A stretch of DNA of 5,915 nt, taken from Acetofilamentum sp. (GTDB lineage Bacteria; Bacteroidota; Bacteroidia; Bacteroidales; JAFGUD01). This document shows, one piece after another, positions 1-5,846 of the stretch. The DNA is taken from contig DYKL01000066.1 in assembly GCA_020722645.1 (NCBI GenBank), positions 6,971 to 12,885 of the forward strand, read 5' to 3'. A program made the translations under genes and the position numbers. The notes under the pieces are model-generated. The model was not told where the DNA came from, did no database searches, and was given only the letters and a program-made list of their open reading frames with translations. Within the stretch, counting starts at the first letter, position 1; each line of letters starts with the position of its first letter.

Positions 1-161
1 TTCGTTCATATTCAATACTTTAAAAAGTAATGTATAAAAATTGCATTAAACTTAACTATTTAACATTTAAAGTGAAACTTTGTTTAAAATAATTCGTTAT
101 TAAGAATAAATCTAAATTACAAATTAACAAGTAATTTTTTTTCATAATGATTGATGGGTTT

Positions 162-202
162 CCCCTCTTTTCGTAAAAAAGAAAGAGGGGTTTTTATTTT
201 TT
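162..202 (+). terminator. Rho-independent terminator, plus strand
   Basis: A ten-pair stem (162-171 with 181-190; nine Watson-Crick pairs and one G-T pair at the base of the loop) closes a nine-base loop. Four C-G pairs form the foot. It is followed directly by a T-rich run, five T, one A, six T (191-202). There is no T-run on the other side, so it acts on plus-strand transcripts. No convincing gene lies between position 1 and the stem, so it should end a gene lying left of the window or a small transcript. It also insulates the lipoprotein gene that follows from read-through. Confidence 0.88.
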
Positions 203-233
203 GAATAAAAAGATTAAAATTGTAAAGTTTTTT

Positions 234-241
234 TATTTTTG
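234..241 (+). promoter_or_regulatory. Probable -7 box of the lipoprotein gene
   Basis: TATTTTTG at 234-241 fits the Bacteroidota -7 consensus TAnnTTTG exactly and lies 20 bases before the ATG at 262, directly after the terminator. I see no TTTG-like -33 box at the usual 19-21 base spacing, so the promoter is only half supported. In such AT-rich DNA the short box could also occur by chance. Confidence 0.45.
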
Positions 242-261
242 TATCAATAAAAACATAACAA

Positions 262-642
262 ATGAAACAAATCTTGTTTTTCGCTTCACTTATTTTTCTT
301 TTATCCTGCTCAACTGACAGTAATGAAAAGATATTAGGTTTCTGGAAGCTAAAATCTGTAAAAACAAATCAAGAAATAGATAACAAAGAGCAGTACAGAG
401 TGGCTATGGACCAATTGATAAGAACCACATCAATAGAGTTTAAAGCCGACAGAAGCTTCGGGGCATCAATATGGGGAGACACAAGTTTCGGTTATTGGAC
501 TATAAAAAAAGATTCGCTTGTAATAAATGATTTAAGCAATCAAAACGAATTTAAAGTATATATTGAAGAATTAACCGAAAATAAGCTGATTATTGTCGAA
601 ACACTTGACTCGGTTGTTGAAGTATTAACTTTTGTAAAATAA
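262..642 (+). CDS. Small lipocalin-like lipoprotein
   Basis: A 126-residue protein with a lipoprotein signal peptide. It has a Lys at position 2, a hydrophobic core at residues 4-14 and the lipobox L-L-S-C with the lipidated cysteine at residue 16. The mature part starts with an ILGFWKLKSV segment (24-33). Further on come F-x-A-D-x-S-F (60-66) and a G-Y-W-T-I strand followed by a D-S-L-V-I strand (77-89). This is the pattern I know from small Bacteroidota lipocalin-like lipoproteins, in which 'G-x-W' marks the first strand of a beta barrel. The residues after the cysteine (S-T-D-S-N-E) are only weakly like the surface-export signal of some Bacteroidota, so the side of the outer membrane is unknown. 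The ligand is unknown. The ATG is chosen because it gives a complete signal peptide; there is no Shine-Dalgarno sequence, only an A-rich leader. The gene stands alone on the plus strand and converges on prs with six bases between stop codons. Confidence 0.85.
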   Translation: MKQILFFASLIFLLSCSTDSNEKILGFWKLKSVKTNQEIDNKEQYRVAMDQLIRTTSIEFKADRSFGASIWGDTSFGYWTIKKDSLVINDLSNQNEFKVYIEELTENKLIIVETLDSVVEVLTFVK

Positions 643-648
643 GATAAA

Positions 649-1587
649 TCAAAAAATAAAGCTCTGACTTATAGACTTATTTTCGCTAATTTTACTCATA
701 ACTTCTGCAAATAAATCGGCAACAGTCAGGACTGTAATTTTGTCGCTTTTTTGTTTTAATGGAATTGAATCTGTTACAATGAGTTCAGCTAAAGAGGAAT
801 TTTCAATTTTTTCTACTGCTTTGCCTGACAGTACCGGATGTGTGATTGCTGCTCTGACGCTTTTTGCACCATTGTCATTCATAAGTTGTGCTGCTTTTGT
901 CAGTGTTCCGGCTGTATCAACAATATCATCAAGAATAATTACATTTTTTCCTTCCACATCACCGATAATTTTCATATCAGCAACTTCGTTAGGTTTACTT
1001 CTGTATTTATGGCAAATGACCAAATCGGTATGCAAATGATTTGCATAGGCATTAGCTCTTTTTGAACCGCCAATATCGGGCGATGCAATAATTAAATTAT
1101 CCAAGTTCAGATTTTGAATGTAAGGAACAAATATTGAAGATGCAAAAAGATGGTCAACAGGAAGGTCAAAAAAGCCTTGAATCTGGTCTGCGTGTAAATC
1201 CAAAGTCATTATTCTTGAAACACCGGCAGCAGCAAGCATATTTGCTATTAATTTAGAACCAATTGCAACTCTTGGTTTGTCTTTTCTGTCTTGTCTTGCA
1301 TAACCAAAATAAGGTATTACAGCTATTACTTTGTATGCAGAAGCTCTGTATGCTGCATCAACCATTAAAAGCAATTCAAACAAATTATCTATCGGCATAA
1401 AAGTAGATTGAACCAAATATACGTGAGCACCTCTGACACTTTCATCAAAACTTGGTTGCATTTCGCCATCACTAAAATCAATAAAATTGACTTTACCTAA
1501 TTCTTTACCAATTTTTTCGGCAATTTTTTCGGCTAAATATCTGCTACTTCTGCCCGAAAAAATTTTAATATTTTTCTGAACTTGCAT
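649..1587 (-). CDS. prs: Ribose-phosphate pyrophosphokinase (PRPP synthetase)
   Basis: A cytoplasmic enzyme that makes 5-phosphoribosyl 1-diphosphate from ribose 5-phosphate and ATP. PRPP feeds purine, pyrimidine, histidine, tryptophan and NAD synthesis. At 312 residues it has the normal full length. The order of motifs is complete. They are the N-terminal fold with F-S-D-G-E (38-42), the ATP-site segment Y-F-G-Y-A-R-Q-D-R-K (93-102), the metal- and ATP-binding D-L-H-A-D-Q-I-Q-G-F-F (130-140), the flexible catalytic loop with Lys194 and Arg196 followed by K-P-N-E-V-A-D-M, and the PRPP-binding loop I-L-D-D-I-V-D-T-A-G-T-L-T (218-230). The C-terminus K-S-I-S-Q-S-F-I-F resembles the ending of Bacteroidota Prs proteins. 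No key residue is missing. The ATG at 1585-1587 matches the family start; the leader is A-rich without a Shine-Dalgarno sequence. It appears to be transcribed alone from the promoter just upstream. No intrinsic terminator was seen after the stop, so its transcript may run into the antisense of the convergent lipoprotein gene. Confidence 0.98.
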   Translation of the reverse strand: MQVQKNIKIFSGRSSRYLAEKIAEKIGKELGKVNFIDFSDGEMQPSFDESVRGAHVYLVQSTFMPIDNLFELLLMVDAAYRASAYKVIAVIPYFGYARQDRKDKPRVAIGSKLIANMLAAAGVSRIMTLDLHADQIQGFFDLPVDHLFASSIFVPYIQNLNLDNLIIASPDIGGSKRANAYANHLHTDLVICHKYRSKPNEVADMKIIGDVEGKNVIILDDIVDTAGTLTKAAQLMNDNGAKSVRAAITHPVLSGKAVEKIENSSLAELIVTDSIPLKQKSDKITVLTVADLFAEVMSKISENKSISQSFIF

Positions 1588-1600
1588 TTTGTTTTTTTGG

Positions 1601-1630
1601 CAAAACTATTTAATCAATAGGAAGTACAAA
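1601..1630 (-). promoter_or_regulatory. Probable promoter of prs (Bacteroidota type)
   Basis: Read on the minus strand, TTTG (1630-1627) is followed after 18 bases by TAGTTTTG (1608-1601), an exact fit to TAnnTTTG. The spacing is one base shorter than the usual 19-21. The -7 box ends 13 bases before the prs start codon, so the predicted 5' leader is only about 7-10 bases. A run of A10-TT-A7 (1651-1633, minus strand) lies directly upstream of the -33 box and may act as an UP-like element. Confidence 0.6.
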
Positions 1631-1710
1631 AATTTTTTTAATTTTTTTTTTCAACTTAAGTGCAAAGTTTTATTTAATTTGTAAGTGATTAACTAATAGT
1701 AGTTTACAAA

Positions 1711-1728
1711 TAACAATGATTTTTGTTA
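1711..1728. repeat. Short inverted repeat in the prs upstream region
   Basis: TAACAA (1711-1716) and TTGTTA (1723-1728) form a perfect six-base dyad with a six-base spacer. It lies about 80 bases upstream of the predicted prs -33 box and 25 bases beyond the lyase terminator. It could be an operator or a weak hairpin. It has no G-C-rich stem and no adjacent T-run on either side, so it is not a terminator. In AT-rich DNA a six-base dyad may well be chance. Confidence 0.2.
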
Positions 1729-1752
1729 ATTTATTGATTTATAGGAATATAT

Positions 1753-1782
1753 AAAAAAATGTCTGAAATATTGTTTCAGACA
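1753..1782 (-). terminator. Rho-independent terminator of the sensor-lyase unit
   Basis: A perfect nine-pair stem (1760-1768 with 1774-1782) closes a five-base loop (1769-1773). On the minus strand the stem runs into seven T residues (1759-1753). It begins about 20 bases after the stop codon of the lyase gene (1803-1805) and lies well before the prs promoter. It therefore separates the sensor-lyase transcript from prs, which is on the same strand. Confidence 0.88.
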
Positions 1783-1802
1783 CTTTATATATATTTGAAA
1801 AA

Positions 1803-3005
1803 TTATTTTAAGGCTCCTATTTCTTTTAATGTTTCTTCAATTAGTCCCCATGTGTGTTCAATATCATCATCTAAACCCATTGAAAAGCGAGTTAATCCGG
1901 GTCTTATTCCGTATTTTTCCTGTTCTTCTTTTGGTACTTCGGACGATGTGCTGTGTCCTGAATTGCTGAATAAAGTTTTAAAATAGCCTAAGCTAACAGC
2001 TAAATATCCGACACCTTTTTCTTGCAATCTTTTAAGAAATTCGGCACTTTGTTCATAAGTTTCCAAATCAATAGCAATCATACCACCGTAACCGAATTGG
2101 TCATTCATCATAGAAGTCATTAATTTATAATTTTTATCTGTTTCCAATCCCGGATATGTAACTTTTATGCCTTTTTCTATGAATTTTTTTGCTAAGAATA
2201 TTGCATTTTTTGAGTGTTGTTTCATTCTTATGTGAAGCGTGTAAAGATTTTTCAGAACCATTGAAGCTCTTATTGAATCCATAACAGGGCCTAATAACAT
2301 TGCAGTACCATGATTCAAATCTAATAAATCGTTAATAAGGTTTTTGTCTCCAAGAATAGCACCGCCAACCATATCATTTTTACCGTTCACGAATTTAGTC
2401 AAACTGTAAACAACAACATCAGCACCGTGATGTTTAGGCGTAAAAATCATAGGTGTGAAGGTATTATCAACAATAAGTTTTGCATTATTTGAATGAGCAA
2501 TAACGGATAATTCTTTCAAGTTGGCAATGTTTAGCGAAGGATTAGCCATTGTTTCGGTGTAGATAACTTTGGTATTGCTTTTCATTGCTGCTTTTACATG
2601 TTCAAGATTTGTAATATCAACAAAAGTTACTTCAATGTTTACTTTTTTTACCCAATTCTTAAGAAACGCAAAACTACCTCCGTAAACAGTATTACTTGAA
2701 ATAATATGGTCGCCGGAATTGCAAAAATGCAATAAAATTGTAGTGATTGCAGCCATACCGGAACCGGTAACGGTGCCTGCTTCCGTATCTTCCATAGCAG
2801 CAAGGGCTTTACCTAATGCGGCGTTAGTACTGTTTGAGTGTCTGGAATATAAAAAAGCTTCATATTCGCCGTTAAAAGTAGCTTCCATTTCTTGTGCCGA
2901 AGAAAAATAAAAAGTTGCAGAGTCGCTAATAGATACGTTTACACCTCTGAATTTATCGGTATTTTGTATTGAAAATAAAGCTGTTGATGGGTTAAATTTT
3001 TTCAT
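1803..3005 (-). CDS. PLP-dependent methionine gamma-lyase-like enzyme (Cys/Met metabolism family)
   Basis: A full-length 400-residue fold-type I PLP enzyme of the Cys/Met metabolism family. Visible cofactor and substrate residues are Y53 and R55 (phosphate contacts from the neighbouring subunit), G-S-G-M-A-A (81-86), Y108 (stacks on the PLP ring), D180 (binds the ring nitrogen), Lys204 in Y-S-L-T-K-F (the Schiff-base lysine) and R373 in G-L-T-R-F-S-M-G (substrate carboxylate). From memory, the stretches G-V-N-V-S-I-S-x-S-A-T-F (21-32), M-L-L-G-P-V-M (236-242), Y-P-G-L-E-T (284-289), F-G-Y-G-G (304-308) and S-N-S-G-H-S-T-S-S-E (347-356) match the plant-type methionine gamma-lyases better than the Pseudomonas type. 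The likely reaction is methionine to methanethiol, 2-oxobutyrate and ammonia. Cystathionine gamma-lyase or O-acyl-homoserine sulfhydrylase activity cannot be excluded. The usual N-P-T after R55 is N58-S59-T60, and the Cys typical of bacterial methionine gamma-lyases is Gly110. The ATG lies 12 bases after the sensor stop in an A-rich leader without Shine-Dalgarno, so the gene is probably co-transcribed with the sensor. Confidence 0.88.
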   Translation of the reverse strand: MKKFNPSTALFSIQNTDKFRGVNVSISDSATFYFSSAQEMEATFNGEYEAFLYSRHSNSTNAALGKALAAMEDTEAGTVTGSGMAAITTILLHFCNSGDHIISSNTVYGGSFAFLKNWVKKVNIEVTFVDITNLEHVKAAMKSNTKVIYTETMANPSLNIANLKELSVIAHSNNAKLIVDNTFTPMIFTPKHHGADVVVYSLTKFVNGKNDMVGGAILGDKNLINDLLDLNHGTAMLLGPVMDSIRASMVLKNLYTLHIRMKQHSKNAIFLAKKFIEKGIKVTYPGLETDKNYKLMTSMMNDQFGYGGMIAIDLETYEQSAEFLKRLQEKGVGYLAVSLGYFKTLFSNSGHSTSSEVPKEEQEKYGIRPGLTRFSMGLDDDIEHTWGLIEETLKEIGALK

Positions 3006-3017
3006 TTTTTTTTGTTT

Positions 3018-5795
3018 TTAAATATTTAAAACCATTACTATTTTTTCTACTTTATTGCTTAAATCTATTGCCGGCATCAATGTGTAATTAACTTTAATTT
3101 TTTGCATTGATGATGTAATAAATGTTATCTGACTTGAATATTGTTCGCCTTTTTTAGCTTTTTCTATAGCAAGTTTAAAGACTTCAATGTCATCGTCAGA
3201 AATAAAATCTTTAATATTTTTGTTTTCTAATAATCTTATGTCATAAATCAAAATTTCTCCGAATTTTTTGTTCATAAAACTTATCTGACCGTCAATAGAA
3301 AATTCAACGTGACCTAAATAAACTTCAATGGCGCTCATAACTGCTTTATATTCAAGTTCTTTGTTCATAAATTCTTCTTTTTCCTGCTTAACTTTGCGTT
3401 GTTCTTTTCTTACAGTTCTGGCTTCTTTACTAATTTCTCTAACTTGTGCTCTAAGTTGTCTTTCCAATACTTTATTTTCGGTAACATCAATTGCAATATT
3501 CAGAATTTTAAAAACATTGTCATCTTTATCTACAATTGGTACATAGTTTTGAGAAAGCCAGATAGTTTTATCTTTTATGTTGTATGATTCAATAAACCTT
3601 TTAGTTCTTCCGTCTAACAAGTCATTCCAGAAATCGCGGTATTCTTTTGACAAAATGTCCATAGAAGTAATATCTCTATGATGTTTCCCAATCAACTCTG
3701 ATTCGTTTCTTTCTAATGTTTCAAGAAAACGGCTGTTAGCAGAAAGAATCATTCCGTTAACATCATATTCAACAAGTAATGCAGTTGTATCAACTGCTTT
3801 AATCATACTGTTAAGTTCAATTTCTCTTTTTTCGCTTTGGTCTCTTAATTTTTCCAATTCTTTTAAGTGAGCCTCAAGTTCTTTTTGTTGTTTTTGTTGC
3901 AAAATAGTTTGTTCCTGAGATTCTTTAAGCAATTTTGCAGTTTGTTGGCTTGCACGCCACATCGCTAAGTTTGCCGATATATTTTCAGTTATTTTTTCCA
4001 AAAATTCTAGTTGCAAACTTGTCAAAACTTCAAATGAAGCCAATTCTATAACACCAATTACATCATCGTTGAAAATCAGTGGTAAAACGACAATACTTTT
4101 TGGAATGCCTTGACCTAATGCAGTTGATATTTTAGTATAATCATCGGGAATTTCTGTGAGAAAAAGTGTTTTTTTCTCCACCGCAACTCTGCCTAAAAAA
4201 CCAACTCCGAAAGGAATGCTTCGCATTAACAATTTTTCTTTATGCATCGCATAAGCGGCAAGTAAATCCAGAAATTTTTCACCGGTAATACTTTGGTTAA
4301 CAATAAAAAAACCGCCTTCGTTTGCTCCTACATATTCTACAATCTGACTAATAATCCTGTAACCTAAATCTTTAATTTCAATGACCTGATATTTCAAAAT
4401 TTCAATAAATTTGCTGACACCTTCGTTAAGCCAAATCAATTTTTCCTGTTCTTCTAATTTTCTTTTCGATTCTTCGTCAAATTCTTTAAGATAATTATTT
4501 AATTCATTCAGATTATCTCCAACTTTATCTTCATTGCTCCATTTTTCGTATTTAAAAAGATAATTTCTATTTCTTAAATGTTTTGTGTAATCTAATAGTT
4601 TTTTATAATTTTCTATTAATTTTTTCTCTGTTTCTAAAATGCTTATGTTTTCTTTTTCATCAATTTCTTTTATAGAACTTGGGATTATTCCTCTTGATAA
4701 TTTTTCAATATTTTCGTTAAATATTTGTAATCTTTTTAAGAAGAAATTAGTAATAATTAATACGAAAATAAGAATAATTAAAGTAGAAAAAGTAACAGCA
4801 AAAAAGAGCATAATTCTTAGGCTCCTATTCATAGCTTTTAAATCGTCGTCAAAATAAGAAACTGCAATAAAAATTTCTAATTCGGGGATAAACTGAACAA
4901 GTAAGTATTTTTTTTCACCTTTGATGTTTTCGGGCCAAATATAATCAATGGACAAATAATTGGATTTGTATTTTGATTTTAATATTTCATTAAAAAGTTT
5001 AGAATTGAATATAGATTGACCGGCAATAGTTGGATGAATTATAATAGTCCCTTTTGAATCGACAGCAAAGGGGTAACCTCTTCTCAGATAGACTTTGCTG
5101 CCGAAAATTTCAGATAAATCGGAAGAAAAAATGTTTTGAGTGTATGACATAAGCATACCTTCAATTTTACCGCTTATATATAATGGTACAGCTCTTACAA
5201 AGTAAGAATTCCCCTGCAAATTCATTATTCCGCTGTATGTTTCTCCGTTTTCGACAGTATAAACTATTTCGTTTGAATATGGGAAAAAAACTAAATCCAT
5301 ATTTTCGTTTGTCGAAGTAATATTTACGTATCCAATTTTTGTTTTCTGCGAAATTACCAAATCCGTTTTAAGTGCAATTGCCAAAGCACTAATAAATTTG
5401 TTGTTTCCAACAATTGTATCTCCTCTGAATTTCCAGTTTTGTACAGCAACATTTTCCTGAATACCGTTGTAATAATTTGTAGCTTCTACTTTTAAGGGTT
5501 TATCTTCAAAATAAAAAAATGATTTGTTTGAAGAAATAAAACTTTGAAAAGTACTAAGTGAAATATTATTCTGCTCAATCAGTATATTTCTGTCGATTTT
5601 AACCGAAATAATTAAACTGTTAAGTTCTTTTGCCATTAATTCTTTTACATCTTCAAAATTTCTTTTTTTTTCGAATTGATATATATATATAGCAATTAAT
5701 GAAAATAATATTAAAGGTATAACTGAAAAGATAATTGCAAGACGAGGAATTAGTTTTAATCTGCCGAATATTATTTTTTTTTCTTTTTGTGCCAC
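3018..5795 (-). CDS. Membrane sensor with Cache, GAF and two PAS domains, no output domain
   Basis: A 925-residue protein with TM1 at about 18-40, a periplasmic region (about 41-323) and TM2 at about 327-353. The periplasmic region looks like a double Cache ligand-binding module; its membrane-proximal half contains D-S-K-G-T-I-I-I-H-P (246-255), a typical Cache strand pair. After TM2 come a divergent HAMP-like helix pair (about 352-405) and a coil with a W-L-N-E-G-V-S-K-F lead-in (455-463). A GAF domain (about 470-615, with Y-V-G-A-N-E-G-G and F-G-V-G-F-L-G), a Gln/Glu/Lys-rich coiled coil (about 615-665), PAS1 (about 664-775, ending in A-I-D-V-T-E-N-K), a second coiled coil (about 776-815) and PAS2 (about 816-925) follow. 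No histidine kinase, GGDEF, EAL, cyclase, phosphatase or methyl-accepting domain follows; the protein ends with PAS2. It therefore probably senses an outside ligand and passes the signal to an unknown partner. The start is GTG; the next in-frame Met (residue 54) would remove TM1. The ligand is unknown. It is the first gene of the unit with the lyase. Confidence 0.88.
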   Translation of the reverse strand: MAQKEKKIIFGRLKLIPRLAIIFSVIPLILFSLIAIYIYQFEKKRNFEDVKELMAKELNSLIISVKIDRNILIEQNNISLSTFQSFISSNKSFFYFEDKPLKVEATNYYNGIQENVAVQNWKFRGDTIVGNNKFISALAIALKTDLVISQKTKIGYVNITSTNENMDLVFFPYSNEIVYTVENGETYSGIMNLQGNSYFVRAVPLYISGKIEGMLMSYTQNIFSSDLSEIFGSKVYLRRGYPFAVDSKGTIIIHPTIAGQSIFNSKLFNEILKSKYKSNYLSIDYIWPENIKGEKKYLLVQFIPELEIFIAVSYFDDDLKAMNRSLRIMLFFAVTFSTLIILIFVLIITNFFLKRLQIFNENIEKLSRGIIPSSIKEIDEKENISILETEKKLIENYKKLLDYTKHLRNRNYLFKYEKWSNEDKVGDNLNELNNYLKEFDEESKRKLEEQEKLIWLNEGVSKFIEILKYQVIEIKDLGYRIISQIVEYVGANEGGFFIVNQSITGEKFLDLLAAYAMHKEKLLMRSIPFGVGFLGRVAVEKKTLFLTEIPDDYTKISTALGQGIPKSIVVLPLIFNDDVIGVIELASFEVLTSLQLEFLEKITENISANLAMWRASQQTAKLLKESQEQTILQQKQQKELEAHLKELEKLRDQSEKREIELNSMIKAVDTTALLVEYDVNGMILSANSRFLETLERNESELIGKHHRDITSMDILSKEYRDFWNDLLDGRTKRFIESYNIKDKTIWLSQNYVPIVDKDDNVFKILNIAIDVTENKVLERQLRAQVREISKEARTVRKEQRKVKQEKEEFMNKELEYKAVMSAIEVYLGHVEFSIDGQISFMNKKFGEILIYDIRLLENKNIKDFISDDDIEVFKLAIEKAKKGEQYSSQITFITSSMQKIKVNYTLMPAIDLSNKVEKIVMVLNI

Positions 5796-5814
5796 AATGA
5801 AAATTTTACGACTA

Positions 5815-5846
5815 CAAATATATAAAACTTATTATTATTATCGAAA
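5815..5846 (-). promoter_or_regulatory. Probable promoter of the sensor-lyase unit (Bacteroidota type)
   Basis: On the minus strand TTTC (5846-5843, one mismatch to TTTG) is followed after exactly 20 bases by TATATTTG (5822-5815), a perfect match to TAnnTTTG. The -7 box ends 19 bases before the GTG start, which gives a 5' leader of about 12-16 bases. A TT-A7 tract lies immediately upstream of the -33 box, as in the prs promoter. The position supports the GTG start, since no other in-frame ATG, GTG or TTG start lies between this box and 5795. Confidence 0.65.

Noticed and set aside
1..9. Possible start of a minus-strand gene (ATG at 9-7, then AAC GAA)
   Set aside because: Only three codons are visible, no TAnnTTTG box lies at a suitable distance, and the plus-strand terminator at 162-202 suggests plus-strand transcription from the left instead.
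30..92. A 20-codon plus-strand open frame starting with ATG at 30, overlapping a TAA at 28-30
   Set aside because: It is too short and too AT-rich to tell from chance, has no ribosome site, and its composition (Lys, Leu, Asn, Cys) is what random AT-rich DNA gives.
740..1065. Open frames on the plus strand opposite prs
   Set aside because: They are antisense to a fully conserved prs reading frame and show no domain or start signal of their own.
1588..1802. Possible riboswitch (for example a PRPP, SAM or purine type) upstream of prs
   Set aside because: No G-C-rich multi-stem structure is seen. The predicted leader is only about 7-10 bases, and the single strong hairpin is the lyase terminator.
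1759..1986. Plus-strand open frame running through the lyase terminator and the 3' end of the lyase gene
   Set aside because: It begins inside the terminator hairpin and otherwise is the antisense of the lyase coding sequence.
2719..2910. Plus-strand open frame opposite the lyase
   Set aside because: It is antisense to the PLP-enzyme coding region (phosphate-binding segment and the Y-x-R motif) and has no support of its own.
3328..4857. Three plus-strand open frames opposite the sensor gene
   Set aside because: They are rich in Ser, Phe and Ile as expected from the antisense of Lys- and Glu-rich coiled coils and a membrane segment; no starts or domains are recognisable.
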